A stretch of 64,000 nt of DNA from Anastrepha obliqua (Eukaryota; Arthropoda; Insecta; Diptera; Tephritidae), in NCBI RefSeq assembly GCF_027943255.1, contig NC_072893.1:115629784-115693783 (forward strand). The letters run 5' to 3'. Shown here piece by piece: positions 1-10,790 of the stretch. How positions within the stretch are numbered: position 1 is the first letter of the stretch; every line of letters begins with the position of its first letter. The notes under the pieces are model-generated. The model was not told the DNA's origin and searched no databases. It saw only the letters and a program-made list of their open reading frames with translations. Position numbers and translations under genes: made by a program.

Positions 1-3000
1 TACAGCCAAACGAATAAGGAAGATTAGATGAGGAAGCAGCAATATTTAGTAACATTAGCAATGGCACCAGCAACAGCTACGAGTATATTTTCAAGCATTT
101 CCAAGCAAGTGTTGCTAGCAAAGCATATGAAAGTGTTGACTGCCGATAGGCAGTACACTCACCCGCATACACACATACATTCATACATAGAATCATAGAA
201 ACCAGCTCACTTATCTGGCACAACACGCTTACAAGCTCATGCTCATACTTGTATTTGTACCCATTGTAGATAGTGTGTCGTTAGCAAATCTTTTGAGGCA
301 CAATTTCAAGTTGACTTCTTAAATGCTTGACTGGCTGTGCTTTGCCTGTGCTTGCGCCTGTGCCTGTGCCTGCTTGGTGATTTTCGGCAAGGCGTGAAAA
401 TGTCTTAATCAATTTGTTAGTGTTGCAAAACGGCTCTTACACTTATATACACACACACATACATGTACATGCATAAGTGAACAGCTTGAGCTGTAGTTGA
501 ACGAAGACCTCTAGCATACGCTTCTTGCTTGGCCACCACTCCAGCATTTGCAGCTGTCAATTTGTCAATTTTTCACTTTTTCACGCGCCGGCCTGTCAAC
601 CCATCCACCCACCCACCCATTTGCTGTTATTCCGTATGTATATTTGCATGCATGTATCTGTCTGCTTGCGCCCAAGTCAATTACAAGCTTGAACGGAAAT
701 TTAACATTTCAATTAGCAGAACTTAGAAATACATTTATTTCTTTCTGATTCTTATTCTAAGGTATTTAGCTCTTGCCGAGCTAAATGTATCATGCAGCAT
801 TTGTGTTTGCGTGGGTGGCTACGTCAATTTTACGCTTAATTTGCATTCAATGACAAGTGTGGCTGTCATTGGTTCGATGTGGTATTGAGTGCAATTTACT
901 TATGCATGTGCGTGTGTGTGATTTTATTTTCACGAAAAGTATTTGATATTTGTGGGGGCTAATGCGATTAAGGGGACATTGAGAAATTGTGAATAATTGC
1001 TAATAATTTATGGGAAATTTTTAATTGAATGGTCTAGGAAATTTTTACAGTTTCAAAACACATTTGTTTTTGGGGTACTAAAAATCGAACTAAAAGAAAG
1101 TTTGAGGCAAGGCGCATTCATTAAAGGTGGTGGCACTAGATCAACCACAATGTTTCGAACGATTGATTGTCTAGGCAAAGTATTGGAAAAGTAAAAAACA
1201 AAAAATTGGTTCGCCTTGTTTTATTCTGTGCTGACACATGGACACGGCGAAAGAAAAAAACAAGCTGATTTATCGATACCTTTTTTAATCTTACTGATAC
1301 CTTTAAATGAAGACGAATCGATTGTAGCCCATCATTCTTGAAAGAAACCCACTCTCAATGCACTATTTAAAGTACAAGCAAATCATTCTGATGAACTGAA
1401 ATTCATTTCGAAAACAGAGTTTGGCAAATTTTTCGAGAATTGGAAATAAAGTTGGCATAAGATTTTGTTGGCGAGCGATTATTGTGAAAGAGACGAGGAA
1501 GAAGCGAATTAGGAAGAATAAAACGAACCAGAAAGGGATGACGTAGAAAAATTGAAAATAAATTTTGTAAGATTTATACACAAAATCAGCTGGCATTTTA
1601 ATTATTTTTATTCATGATTAATATTATTTTTTCATGACAAAGAAGCTCACGTACCCCGTTTTCAATTGCTTGTCGTCGAAGGTCCAGTTGTTTCAGAAAA
1701 AAAATGTGTTAACCTTTTGATGCTGCCGATAGAGGGTAAACAGTACTGTGCAAGTACAATAGACTATACTTGCTAAGACTAGCCTTGCTCTTACTACCAT
1801 TAATTTATATCTCTACGATTTCTTCTCCTTACAATGCATTGCAAAATTATCATTGCAAATACATCAGTATTGTTTTAAATATAGTTCATATACAAAAACA
1901 ACCAAAAAACAATGCGTTATAGTTTCAAACTATGTAGAAAATTTAAAAAAAAATTGAAAACAAAAGCTTTGCATTATAGTTTCAAACTTTTCACAAAATT
2001 AAAAAAAAGCAAATTTAAAAAAATACAACAACAAATTTTATAAAAAAACAGTGCTGTGTTTATGATTTTGCAGCAGGGTGTATATGAGAAGAATACGTAG
2101 GAATACGAATTAATGGTGATTTGGCAAATGCATATTTCTCATGCACTTTTCAGCTCTGAGTTTTGGATTGAATTAAAATTTTTATTTTTTGTTTTTTTTT
2201 TTTTTTTGTTTACTAATAACTTAACAATCTTCCGCATTCCATTTAGCGCATAAACAATCGTTTACGAATATTAGCTCTTTTCTTGTATTAACTCAAACTC
2301 CAACTCTTTTCCCTTTCAGCGCTACTGGGCTACTAGTTCTATTCCACTACTTTCAGCATTTTTCAAAATTGGCCATTGATCATAAACTATATTCTTGAAA
2401 GATGTAACTTCAATTTTTGGGCAATTCATATTTCTAATAATTCAATATTCACACTGCCTTGTAAGCACATAAATGCTTGCATGCAGTCATATGCTCTGCC
2501 ACTTAATTGATTTAAGAAAATTATGCATGCTTCATAGCAAATGTTGTTAGTCATTTACATATGTAGCAACAACATACTTGCACTGAAATCCACACTACAT
2601 ACATATACACATGTGTGTGTGTGCATGTAGCATAAGTCTGTTTGGAGCTACAAACTCAGCGAATTTTATTACTTCACTGCTGTTTGCTGCTGCTACGCGC
2701 GTCTGTAGGCAATTAATCAAAATTTTCGCAATATGCATCGAATTATGGCTATGCGTGCATACATATAAACATATGTATATATGTATGTGTGTATAATCTA
2801 TGTGTATATTTATTTATCGCTGTATGCAGGCCATCACTTAAGCCCAAAATTGCATGAGATCAATAAATATTATATCTGCATACAGTATCGTGGCGCTCCA
2901 AAGCATATTCATGACCATTATAGGAGTATTTATGTGTATATCTGTATATTTTTGATAAAACAGCATAAGTCGACTTAGCACTTTTTTTCTGTCAAGTGCT

Positions 3001-4575
3001 GTATTGCTCGCTTTGCACGAAATATTTAATCAAATAATCATTTATAGTCGTAGCTTAGGTGACCATCTTAATAAAGGTGCAATAAAACAAAAAATTGTCT
3101 ATGTCTAAGCAGAATTTATTGATCTCCGAGCGAAACCGCTTAAAGTCACATAAGCTGTTTTGTCGAAATTCTTCAGATATATACTCGTATTTATTTGTGC
3201 TGCTGAGAATAGAGGCAATAAATATATGCGCTTGCCGCTGGTTCATTTCACGCAAGTTACTACTGCAGCAGCTTCCCAACGACTCAACCAACCAGCCAAC
3301 CAACCACCCACCCACCTTAGTCTGTGTTGCGCGCGCCTCTACTAAGTATGCGCGTATGTATGTGTGCGTGCCTTGTCAATTAAATTCGGATATATTCAAT
3401 TAAGTGCTGTCAAAATTGTAATAAATTTCTTTAATTTAGTAGTCGAACATAAGCGCAACGCAGCGCAGCAGCCGGAATTGACTGGTGACTGAGTGACTGA
3501 CCAAGTGCGCATCTACTTATAAACGCATCTACTTAGATACATATGCATGCATGAGTGTGGATATGTATGAGCGTGTATATGTATGCATGTATGTATCTTT
3601 GAATACCAGCCAAACACCCACACAGCAATTTGTGGCAACTATCTTCTACAATTATTTTTATATATGCAGCTACATAACTGTTCCTGACTGCCTTCAAATG
3701 CATACAAAACGCATCATTTTTTTTAATGGAAATTTTATTTATATTTAGCGCTGTCCATGCAGTCAAATAGAGTTCAGCCATTTCGATGCGGTCATATGTT
3801 GAACGTTGAGAGGTCAGTGGCAGCAAAAGTAGCGCAACAGCAGCAGTAACAGTGGCTCTGGCTTATGGCTATGGCGCTTATGACTCCTTCGCTGTGCTGC
3901 AAATTTGAAGTTCAACTGCTGTTGCTGCTGTTCTCATACGTCTAATGGCACATGAGCGTTCATATGCATGCGTGAAAGTGTGTGCATGCATATGTTATGC
4001 ATGTATGTATGTATTCATGTTCGACTTCACCCGGAAATAATGTCTCTATCAATTAAAAATGATTAGAAAATGTTTAGGCGCTGTTGAAAAAATTCAAACA
4101 TTTCACAAAAACATACAAATGTGCACTTGCATTTATGTTCATGCAACATTTATAATTTCCCAATGCCCAAGTAACGAATAATTTTATTGAAACTGAGTAG
4201 TGCAGTTGAAAACCAAGCGAATGTTTTGGCAGCTCTGCTCGAGTAGATCCGGCAGTGAGTTTTGCTCAATTATCAGCAGTACAGACTTCCGCTTTGCCAT
4301 TAAAGCTGGACTGGCAAACGAAACTCGCTCTTATTTGAATCCCTACAACTTGCATAGTAATAATTATAGGCTAAACCTTCCAAGCGTATGAAAAGAGGCG
4401 TGTCTAGTAACAACATCAACTAGCCTCGCAGTGTCGACCTTGGGCTTTGCAAAAATAGGCGCAAATTCTAACCCGGTGAGTTAGGCTCCTCTGCAGCCTA
4501 GAGAAAGACACCATCTATGACCCGAATGTGCTAAGTTTGAAAATTTCATTATTCGTTTCACCTTTTCCGTCCATA
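1..4575. other. upstream cut intron, unique A+T-rich segment
   Basis: No supported coding exon. The segment has many CATA/TATG microsatellite tracts, a CCACC run near 598-622, a CCAACC run near 3283-3318, long A runs near 1940-2050 and a T run near 2190-2208. Open frames are short and compositionally random. Assignment to the cut intron is inferred from the downstream exons; the upstream exon is not in the window. Confidence 0.55.
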
Positions 4576-4580
4576 GCCTT

Positions 4581-4836
4581 TGTTAGCGACAATTTTTTGC
4601 AATTCCTGAACTTTATTTAAATAAGGTGTACAAAAATTAATTTAAAAATTGGTTGCTCTGTCTGCCCTGCTGTCTGTTTGCGTTCTGCTTTTATTTTGCG
4701 GCTCCCGATTAACCTATGTTTTTCCCGGTTTTTTTTTCTTTTTTCCTCGACCAATCAGCGATCGACACGTATTTCAGGGTTGCTTTTGAGCCACAGTGGG
4801 ATCTATTCCGACCGTGCTGCCAGACTGTTCGTAACA
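4581..4836 (-). repeat. Probable 3' LTR of the BEL/Pao remnant
   Basis: On the minus strand the segment starts TGTTACGAACAGTCTGGC at 4836, directly after the end of the integrase frame. It contains an AATAAA signal and ends ...GCTAACA at 4581, giving TG...CA termini. With only one LTR present, the ends and target duplication cannot be checked, so the left limit is tentative. Confidence 0.5.
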
Positions 4837-5650
4837 CTTCCCCCTGGCATATCCTGCCGATCAGGATGTACCGAGCTTTTCAGATCTAGAACGGCTATTT
4901 TAGCAGCAGGTCTCTGATAGATACCACAGTATGTCTTGAGGGTTGCGCTTCGATACTTTCCGTCGGCACTCGTTCGCGCGTCAATTACCATACCAAGAGT
5001 TTCTTGAGTTGTTTGGATCAACTATGTATGCAATATCTCCAACTTTTATTGCTTTTACGTCTTCGAACCATTTAGTTCCCCTAGTGATGGTGGGCAAATA
5101 TTCGGTGACCCAATGTCGCCATAACGCGTCCGCAAGTTTTTGTGATGTTCGCCAGTTACGACGCATTAGGACGCCATCGGTAACTGGTTTTGCGATCGGC
5201 TTAACACCATTGGAGCTGCCTAATAGGAAGTGGTTGGATGTAAGTGCCTCTACTTCTTCCTTTTTCAATGGCAATATAATTCAACGATCGCGAGTTAACT
5301 GTCATCTCCGCCTCCATTAAAGCATCACGAAGAATCTCGTCATTTGGACAGTTAGATGTCAATATCTGTTGTAGGACGTCCTTGACTAAACGAACTAGCC
5401 CTTCCCATGCTCCGCCCATGTATGGAGACGCGGGTGGTATGAAATGTCATTTGGTTCCGGCCGAAGTGAATGTTCTCGTCAGACGATTTTGATTTAGGAG
5501 CGTAAACGCAGATTTCAATTCCTTCTCAGCGCCTTTGAAATTTGTACCGTTGTCACTCCATATCTCCAAGGGGCTGCCTGCCTCTACGCGCCATAAAGTT
5601 ACGTACGGCCAAGATGCAGGAGTCCTTACAAAGCGAATGTGCCATAAGAT
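4581..5650 (-). mobile_element. Decayed BEL/Pao LTR retrotransposon, integrase 3' part plus 3' LTR
   Basis: Reading the minus strand from 5650 downward gives a BEL/Pao-type integrase. It shows RNFMARRG, then EIWSDNGTNF (DNA at 5537-5562, around one of the catalytic Asp residues of the core), SPYMGGAWEGLVRLVKDVL, AEMTVNSRSL, the block ALTSNHFLLG, and a C-terminal block with WRTSQKLADALW, HWVTEYLP and DVKAIKVGDIAYIVDPN, then RSATLKTYCGIYQRPAAKIAVLD. The frame is broken: a shift between RNFMARRG and EIWSDNG, and a stop near 4981. The element is therefore dead, and it lacks gag, protease, RT and RNase H. The right boundary abuts TTTTA-rich simple sequence and is truncated. Confidence 0.85.
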
Positions 5651-7600
5651 GCTATCATTTTATTTTATTTTATTTTATTTTATTTAATTGTATTTTATCA
5701 AGTTTATTACTCTCCTTTATTTCATTTTTTTTTTTGTTTTTTTTTTTTTGTTATTTGATTCATTATTTTTTTTTTTTTACTTAAGATGCTATCATTTTAT
5801 TTAATTTACTTTTTTAAATTTTATTTTATAATTTTTTATAACCTAACCTCTATTACTCACAATTATTTTTACTGGAAATTGATGCCTATGTATATTTAAA
5901 ATAAACAACCATTCACAAGTATGTGCCTATGTATGAGCACACACTTATACTAACTGATAGATTAGATAAGATATTCTACATTTATTTTATCTACAAAAAC
6001 TCTACACATACATATGCGGTAGCAATCGAAAAAAAAGAACATAAATTTATAAATCAAATTTCTTGCTTAAGTAGGATATGCAAACTTAGCTGCTGACACA
6101 AACAACAAAGACTTTTTATTGTCAACGTCTGAGCGTCGAGGTGAGTGTGAGCAGCCAACGCCACGCCCCTAATATTACAGAAATCTAGAAAATATAACTG
6201 TATCACAAGTTACCTGTATACACACTGGTGCATACGCAGATAACTACTACTTTACCGATAAGCAAACAGCCGTGATACTCAATAGGTGCACTACTGCTCA
6301 CTCTTCTCACTCTGGCACACACACACTCCCGTAACACGACCCAGTGTGTCGCTAGCGCTATCGGACTTCGGTGCGCTCAGCCATTGGCAATATTTAACAA
6401 ATATATTTATGAACATTTCACTATTTACTATCAACATCAGCATCGTCCGTCGTCCGTCGTCAGCAGCCCCAACAGCAGCCGTATATCATCAACTATACGT
6501 AGTTGACAGCAACTTCTTTGCTTTTGTTTTTTGCTTTCACACAAACTGCCTGGTACGAGTACCTACGTACGTACCTACTTACTCACAAGTATTGTCTGTA
6601 TAATTAGATATTTATTTGAATTGAGCAAACAAATGCTTAGAGACTTGTGCACATGGATTTGTTGTGTCGTATATTCTAATAACGATTAAGGTAATGGAAA
6701 TACATAAGTACTCGGTGGATATCTATGTGATGCTGCTTGTTCGAAAACAAAAAAAAACTATAAAATATTGTTATAAAAATCGCAGATACGTGCGCAATGT
6801 TTGCGCAAATACATACATTCATGCATTCATCCATACATGCATACTATGTACATACGTGTCTAAATGTATATATATTTTTTTTTAAGGTTTTGCTCTAGTC
6901 AAAGGCAAATAAGAGTATAAATTACGAAACAAAAACCAAATTAATTATAATTTAGAATGGAAAGATCTATGAAAGCCTTTATGGCTGATGACGAAGAGAT
7001 TCGTTGGCACATATGTACATATTTATAAACACTTGTTTCTATATAAAAAAAGCTTTTCACATACATACATACTATATATATCTGTGGACTTTTGACAAAA
7101 CAACTTAAGTCTACTTAGCTCTGCCTACCTGCTAAGCACTAAACTGCTGGCTTCTGATGTAATATTTATTCGAATTATTGATCTTCCGTGTTTGTAATTT
7201 ATTTATTTATTCCGAAGTCAATAAACAATTTAAGAATCTAGTTGAATGAAATTTTTCTTAACATAACGCGCTAATCTAGCAATAAATATTTAACAAATTT
7301 TTTTTAATTTTTTTTACTAAAAATTTATTAAATGAGCACTAAAAATTTAAAAAGAGATTACTGCTTAAGTTATTACTTTTTTCAAAAGAACTTTTCTTGT
7401 ATTAAAATATTTTTGGTTGATTTAGGCTTTTTACACATGGATATAAGCATCAAAAATTTTTACACAGACTTTTTATTTATTTATTTTTTTTAATATTTTT
7501 ACTTTTATTTTTTTTTTTAAATAATTTTTTTTTTAATTTTTTGTGTATAATTTTTTTATATTTATTTTTCATTTTTTTAATGTTAAGTCCCATGGCGGAA
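5651..7600. other. cut intron, low-complexity segment
   Basis: TTTTA pentamer runs (about 5655-5690), long T runs (5725-5780, 7440-7590) and CATA/TATG tracts. The words GATGCTATCATTTTATTT occur twice (near 5648 and 5784), a small local duplication. No gene or recognisable element otherwise. Confidence 0.5.
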
Positions 7601-7749
7601 TTTAGGTAGTTGATAGAAGTTGCAGTCGGTCTTTAAGCCAACTCACTTAGGCCGTTGCCGATCCATTGCGATACCGCAATGATACCACATTGGCTGAAGC
7701 CACTTCCATCATGCTTGATAGTGAAACAAAACACGAAACGTGCTGTTTA

Positions 7750-7771
7750 AGCTCACCTGTTCAGGTGAGCT
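7750..7771. repeat. Perfect inverted repeat with two E-boxes
   Basis: GCTCACCTGTTCAGGTGAGC plus one further matching base on each side forms a perfect 10-bp-arm hairpin with a TT centre. The arms carry CACCTG and CAGGTG E-boxes. It lies in a G+C-richer patch (7590-7790) that I could not classify and that may be an old dispersed repeat. Confidence 0.6.
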
Positions 7772-7891
7772 CAGCTGTTTAAGCAAACTGTTTAAAAAGA
7801 TAATAGCTAAAAAATCACCCGTTACAAATAGTAATCATTAATTCCACATAAATAATTTTTTTATGTAGTAACAAATTAAAAGGAAAAAAAT

Positions 7892-7916
7892 GGGTGATTA
7901 ATTTTGCGCCACCTTG
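7892..7916 (-). repeat. Transposon-like terminus, CAAGGTGGCGCAAAAT family
   Basis: On the minus strand this reads CAAGGTGGCGCAAAATTAAT preceded by TA. Nearly the same words start at 10493 on the plus strand, also preceded by TA. Two TA-flanked copies of the same end in opposite orientation suggest the terminus of a TA-targeting DNA transposon family. The other end of this copy was not located securely. Confidence 0.45.
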
Positions 7917-7923
7917 TAATTGC

Positions 7924-8135
7924 AATCGCCTCTCGGCAGGCCATGTCAAGCCTCCGAGTGTATATATATCTGATGAAAGAGCTCCTCAAAAAAAAACAGC
8001 TACCACACAGAGGCGGCGTAAAACTGTAGGTTTTTCAATATGTGGAACAACATCAAGACGCACACCACAAATTGGGGGAAAATCGTAGTCAAACACCGAG
8101 TAAAGCATGTACGCGTCAGTTACACATTCTTACAT
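7924..8135 (+). mobile_element. SINE body (3' part), diverged
   Basis: The segment runs CCTCTCGGCAGG, CCTCCGAGTGTAT, GAAAGAGCTCCTC, GGCGGCGTAAAACTGTAGG, TGTGGAACAACATCAAGACG, CACACCACAAATTGG and TGTACGCGTCAG, in that order. I recognise this from memory as the body of a common tephritid tRNA-derived SINE, whose typical copy ends in ACGCG followed by a TA-rich tail. A T-rich/TACA-rich tail follows here. The tRNA-like head is missing, so the copy is 5' truncated. The order of motifs is seen; the family assignment is recalled and should be confirmed by alignment. Confidence 0.6.
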
Positions 8136-8356
8136 ACATACTATACATATATACCACCCAATTAAGCTGTCTTGAAAAGAATCCATTTTCAATACTCTTG
8201 GACCAACTTTTTTCATTTATTCAGCGAATTACTTTGAATATGGGAAATTACATTCCATTCACCTCATTAATTGTAATTTGAAGAAAAGAAGTAAGAGCTA
8301 CAACTTAAGTTCGCCTTTTACTTCAAATGGCTGTCAAAATCCATACAAATTGATTT

Positions 8357-8788
8357 GCCGTGAAATTTCATGTATATCTCACGGCAAAGTAGTACTCAGT
8401 TCACGGCGCAACTGCCGTGCGCAACATCTTTCGCATTTCTTTTTAAAATGCTTCACATCATTTGAAATTGAGCAAAAACTGACAGTTCGTTTGCCCGTAA
8501 AGTGCCTGAGTTCGAATACTCCGCTGATATGGCATTTTTAAGCGGAATGTCTTCGCAAAAAGTGTAAGTACATCTTCTTTATATTTGTATGTATATTTTT
8601 TTGTCTCGGTTTAATGCACTAAATGTCAATGTGTATTGATTTGTTTAATAACACTTTTCTTACCAAAATTTGTCAATTGCTTCCAGGGCGATGCTCATAA
8701 ATTTTACGTTTCTTCTCGTTTGATAATCAATGTTGTAAGCAACTTTTCACGGCTAGCCAAATGCTTGTTGGTGGCGAAATTTCACGGC
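8357..8788. repeat. 13-bp inverted-repeat pair flanking ~430 bp
   Basis: GCCGTGAAATTTC at 8357-8369 is matched by its exact reverse complement at 8776-8788. Further CACGGC/GCCGTG words lie just inside. This could be a small non-autonomous DNA element or chance; no target duplication was identified. Confidence 0.3.
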
Positions 8789-8789
8789 T

Positions 8790-10490
8790 GTGAATGTAGT
8801 ACTAACCTTTTCCTTTTTTTTTGTATTTTTTATTAATTTCTCTCTTTTAATTTTAAGGCTATTTAACTTATTTCAGCGCAACGCTTTCTCATTATCAACC
8901 CCCAAAGCTTACTTAATCTTTTCTGCGCACTGCTCCAATTTCTTTAATTTCTTATGAGTTTCCACATTTCAGTTGTCATCTGGTTTTTAGCCATTTTTAC
9001 TGCTCTATGACTTGTTAAGCTTAGTTTTAAGTTAGAAATTGCAATTTTCATAATTTTCTTCATTTAATTGCTTTTCATATTCATATTTTTATTGTCGACT
9101 GTACTTTCTTACACAACTCTTCGCCCCCCATGCTTCTTCTCTGTCCATGCCGCCATTTAAAAAATTTTATTACTTGACGTTTCAGCGCAAAAATATCGTA
9201 AATAAAGTCATAAATAGATTACTTAACCACGTTTAAGCGAAATATTACCGTAGTTAAAATATTTGCATATGCTTTTGTGTGTGTGTACGGGCAGATAATG
9301 GGGCTAAGATATCAGTTGAGCGTGTAGCAATAATTGGCAATCACATGCTTACTTTTAATTTAACACACTTTATTTTATATTTCACAACTGATTATGCAAT
9401 TAAATTGAAAGTCGAAAGCGAAACGCTGCAAAAAAAAAGTAGTCAAATTTAATTCAAATAGAAATAATTGCGAGTTGAAAAAGTTTTAAATACAATATAT
9501 TTATGTCCATAATCATTATTGCATAGCTTGTTTCTTTGGCAATCGCAATTACTCAATAACTCAAGGTTGTCACTATTTACTTTCACGCTAGGCAACATAA
9601 AATGTTTAGCAACATGTTGACAACACACAAATGTTGCTTAAATGCATATAACGCGCACATTCCATTCACGCCTCTGCTGGCCGGCTATTTTTAAAGGCAT
9701 TTGCATTTTTTAGTTGCAAATTAGTTGCAGTCTATTTTTAAACATGTACAAGCGCATGCATATACACATATATGTGCGATGCACATATAAACATTCGACA
9801 CTGGCATTAGCTATTACAAGCGCCTTTATACGCGCATACAAATACAAGCATAGGATGTGTAGTTTAGCCGCTTACATTGTTGCTTTTGTTGCTGTTTGCT
9901 TGGCTGCCAAAAATTAAACACAATATTTTATACACATACATACATACATACATACATGCATTTCTATAGAAGTGGGAGCAAATATGTGCCATCAAAATTC
10001 CGCAATAATACCGTTATGACGAATAGAATTTTTTAGCAAATGAAAAGAATACATATTTTCATTTATTTCTTGCTTGTTGTTTTTGTTTTTAAAAATTTAT
10101 TATGTTTTACATTAATTTATAAACAAATCAAAAGCCACAAAGTGCAATAAAATATAAAATATGAAATGGCAAAGGCCTGTCAAGCGCAGATTGTGAATGA
10201 AGAAATTTTGTGAACAAAATTTTCTTTCGTAATTTCAGTCCGTTGAAGATTTATACATAGGCGATTCAATGAATTTGTGTATGGGCACAAGTACATATGT
10301 ATGTATGTAGTGTTGAGGCAGAAGTAAGAAGAAATTTGGATATCAGCAAAGCGTCTAGTTACACCTAGGAGCTATTTCGAGATGCACCACATCTGATCAT
10401 CAAAGTTATTTCTAGCCTACATCGCAGTATACGGTAAACCAGCCATTGACAATAAATTTACTTGCAAATTAACACATGTAGCAAAGTGGG
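8790..10490. other. cut intron, unique A+T-rich segment
   Basis: No coding signal. It has an ACAT microsatellite at about 9933-9958, TTGT/TTTG tracts and mixed unique sequence. Confidence 0.5.
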
Positions 10491-10492
10491 TA

Positions 10493-10790
10493 CAAGGTGG
10501 CGCAAAATCAATCATTAATTTTTGTTTTTACATATTTTTTTGTGAAGTAAAAAGAAAATTAAATTGAAAAAAATCAAATCAGCTGCTCTCCTGCTACTGC
10601 TGTTTCAATATGTATTGGACCACCAGAAGAAATTTTCACACCAAGTCGTTTTAGTTTCAACAGTCGGAGACCCCTAAGCAAGAGTTAAGGATTGCTTTGA
10701 TTCACTATTCCTCTTCGATACTGAGACTCCCTCATTTCTGAGGTTGGACACATCATCTCATTGATGCCCTTACAAATTACGCCACCTAAT
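10493..10790. mobile_element. Candidate short DNA element with GGTGGCG ends
   Basis: The left end (after TA) is CAAGGTGGCGCAAAATCAAT. The right side reads ATTACGCCACCTAATTT, whose complement AAATTAGGTGGCGTAAT shares the AGGTGGCG core. This gives a ~300-bp candidate MITE. The left end matches the terminus at 7892-7916. Terminal symmetry beyond the core is weak, so the right limit is approximate. Confidence 0.4.
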
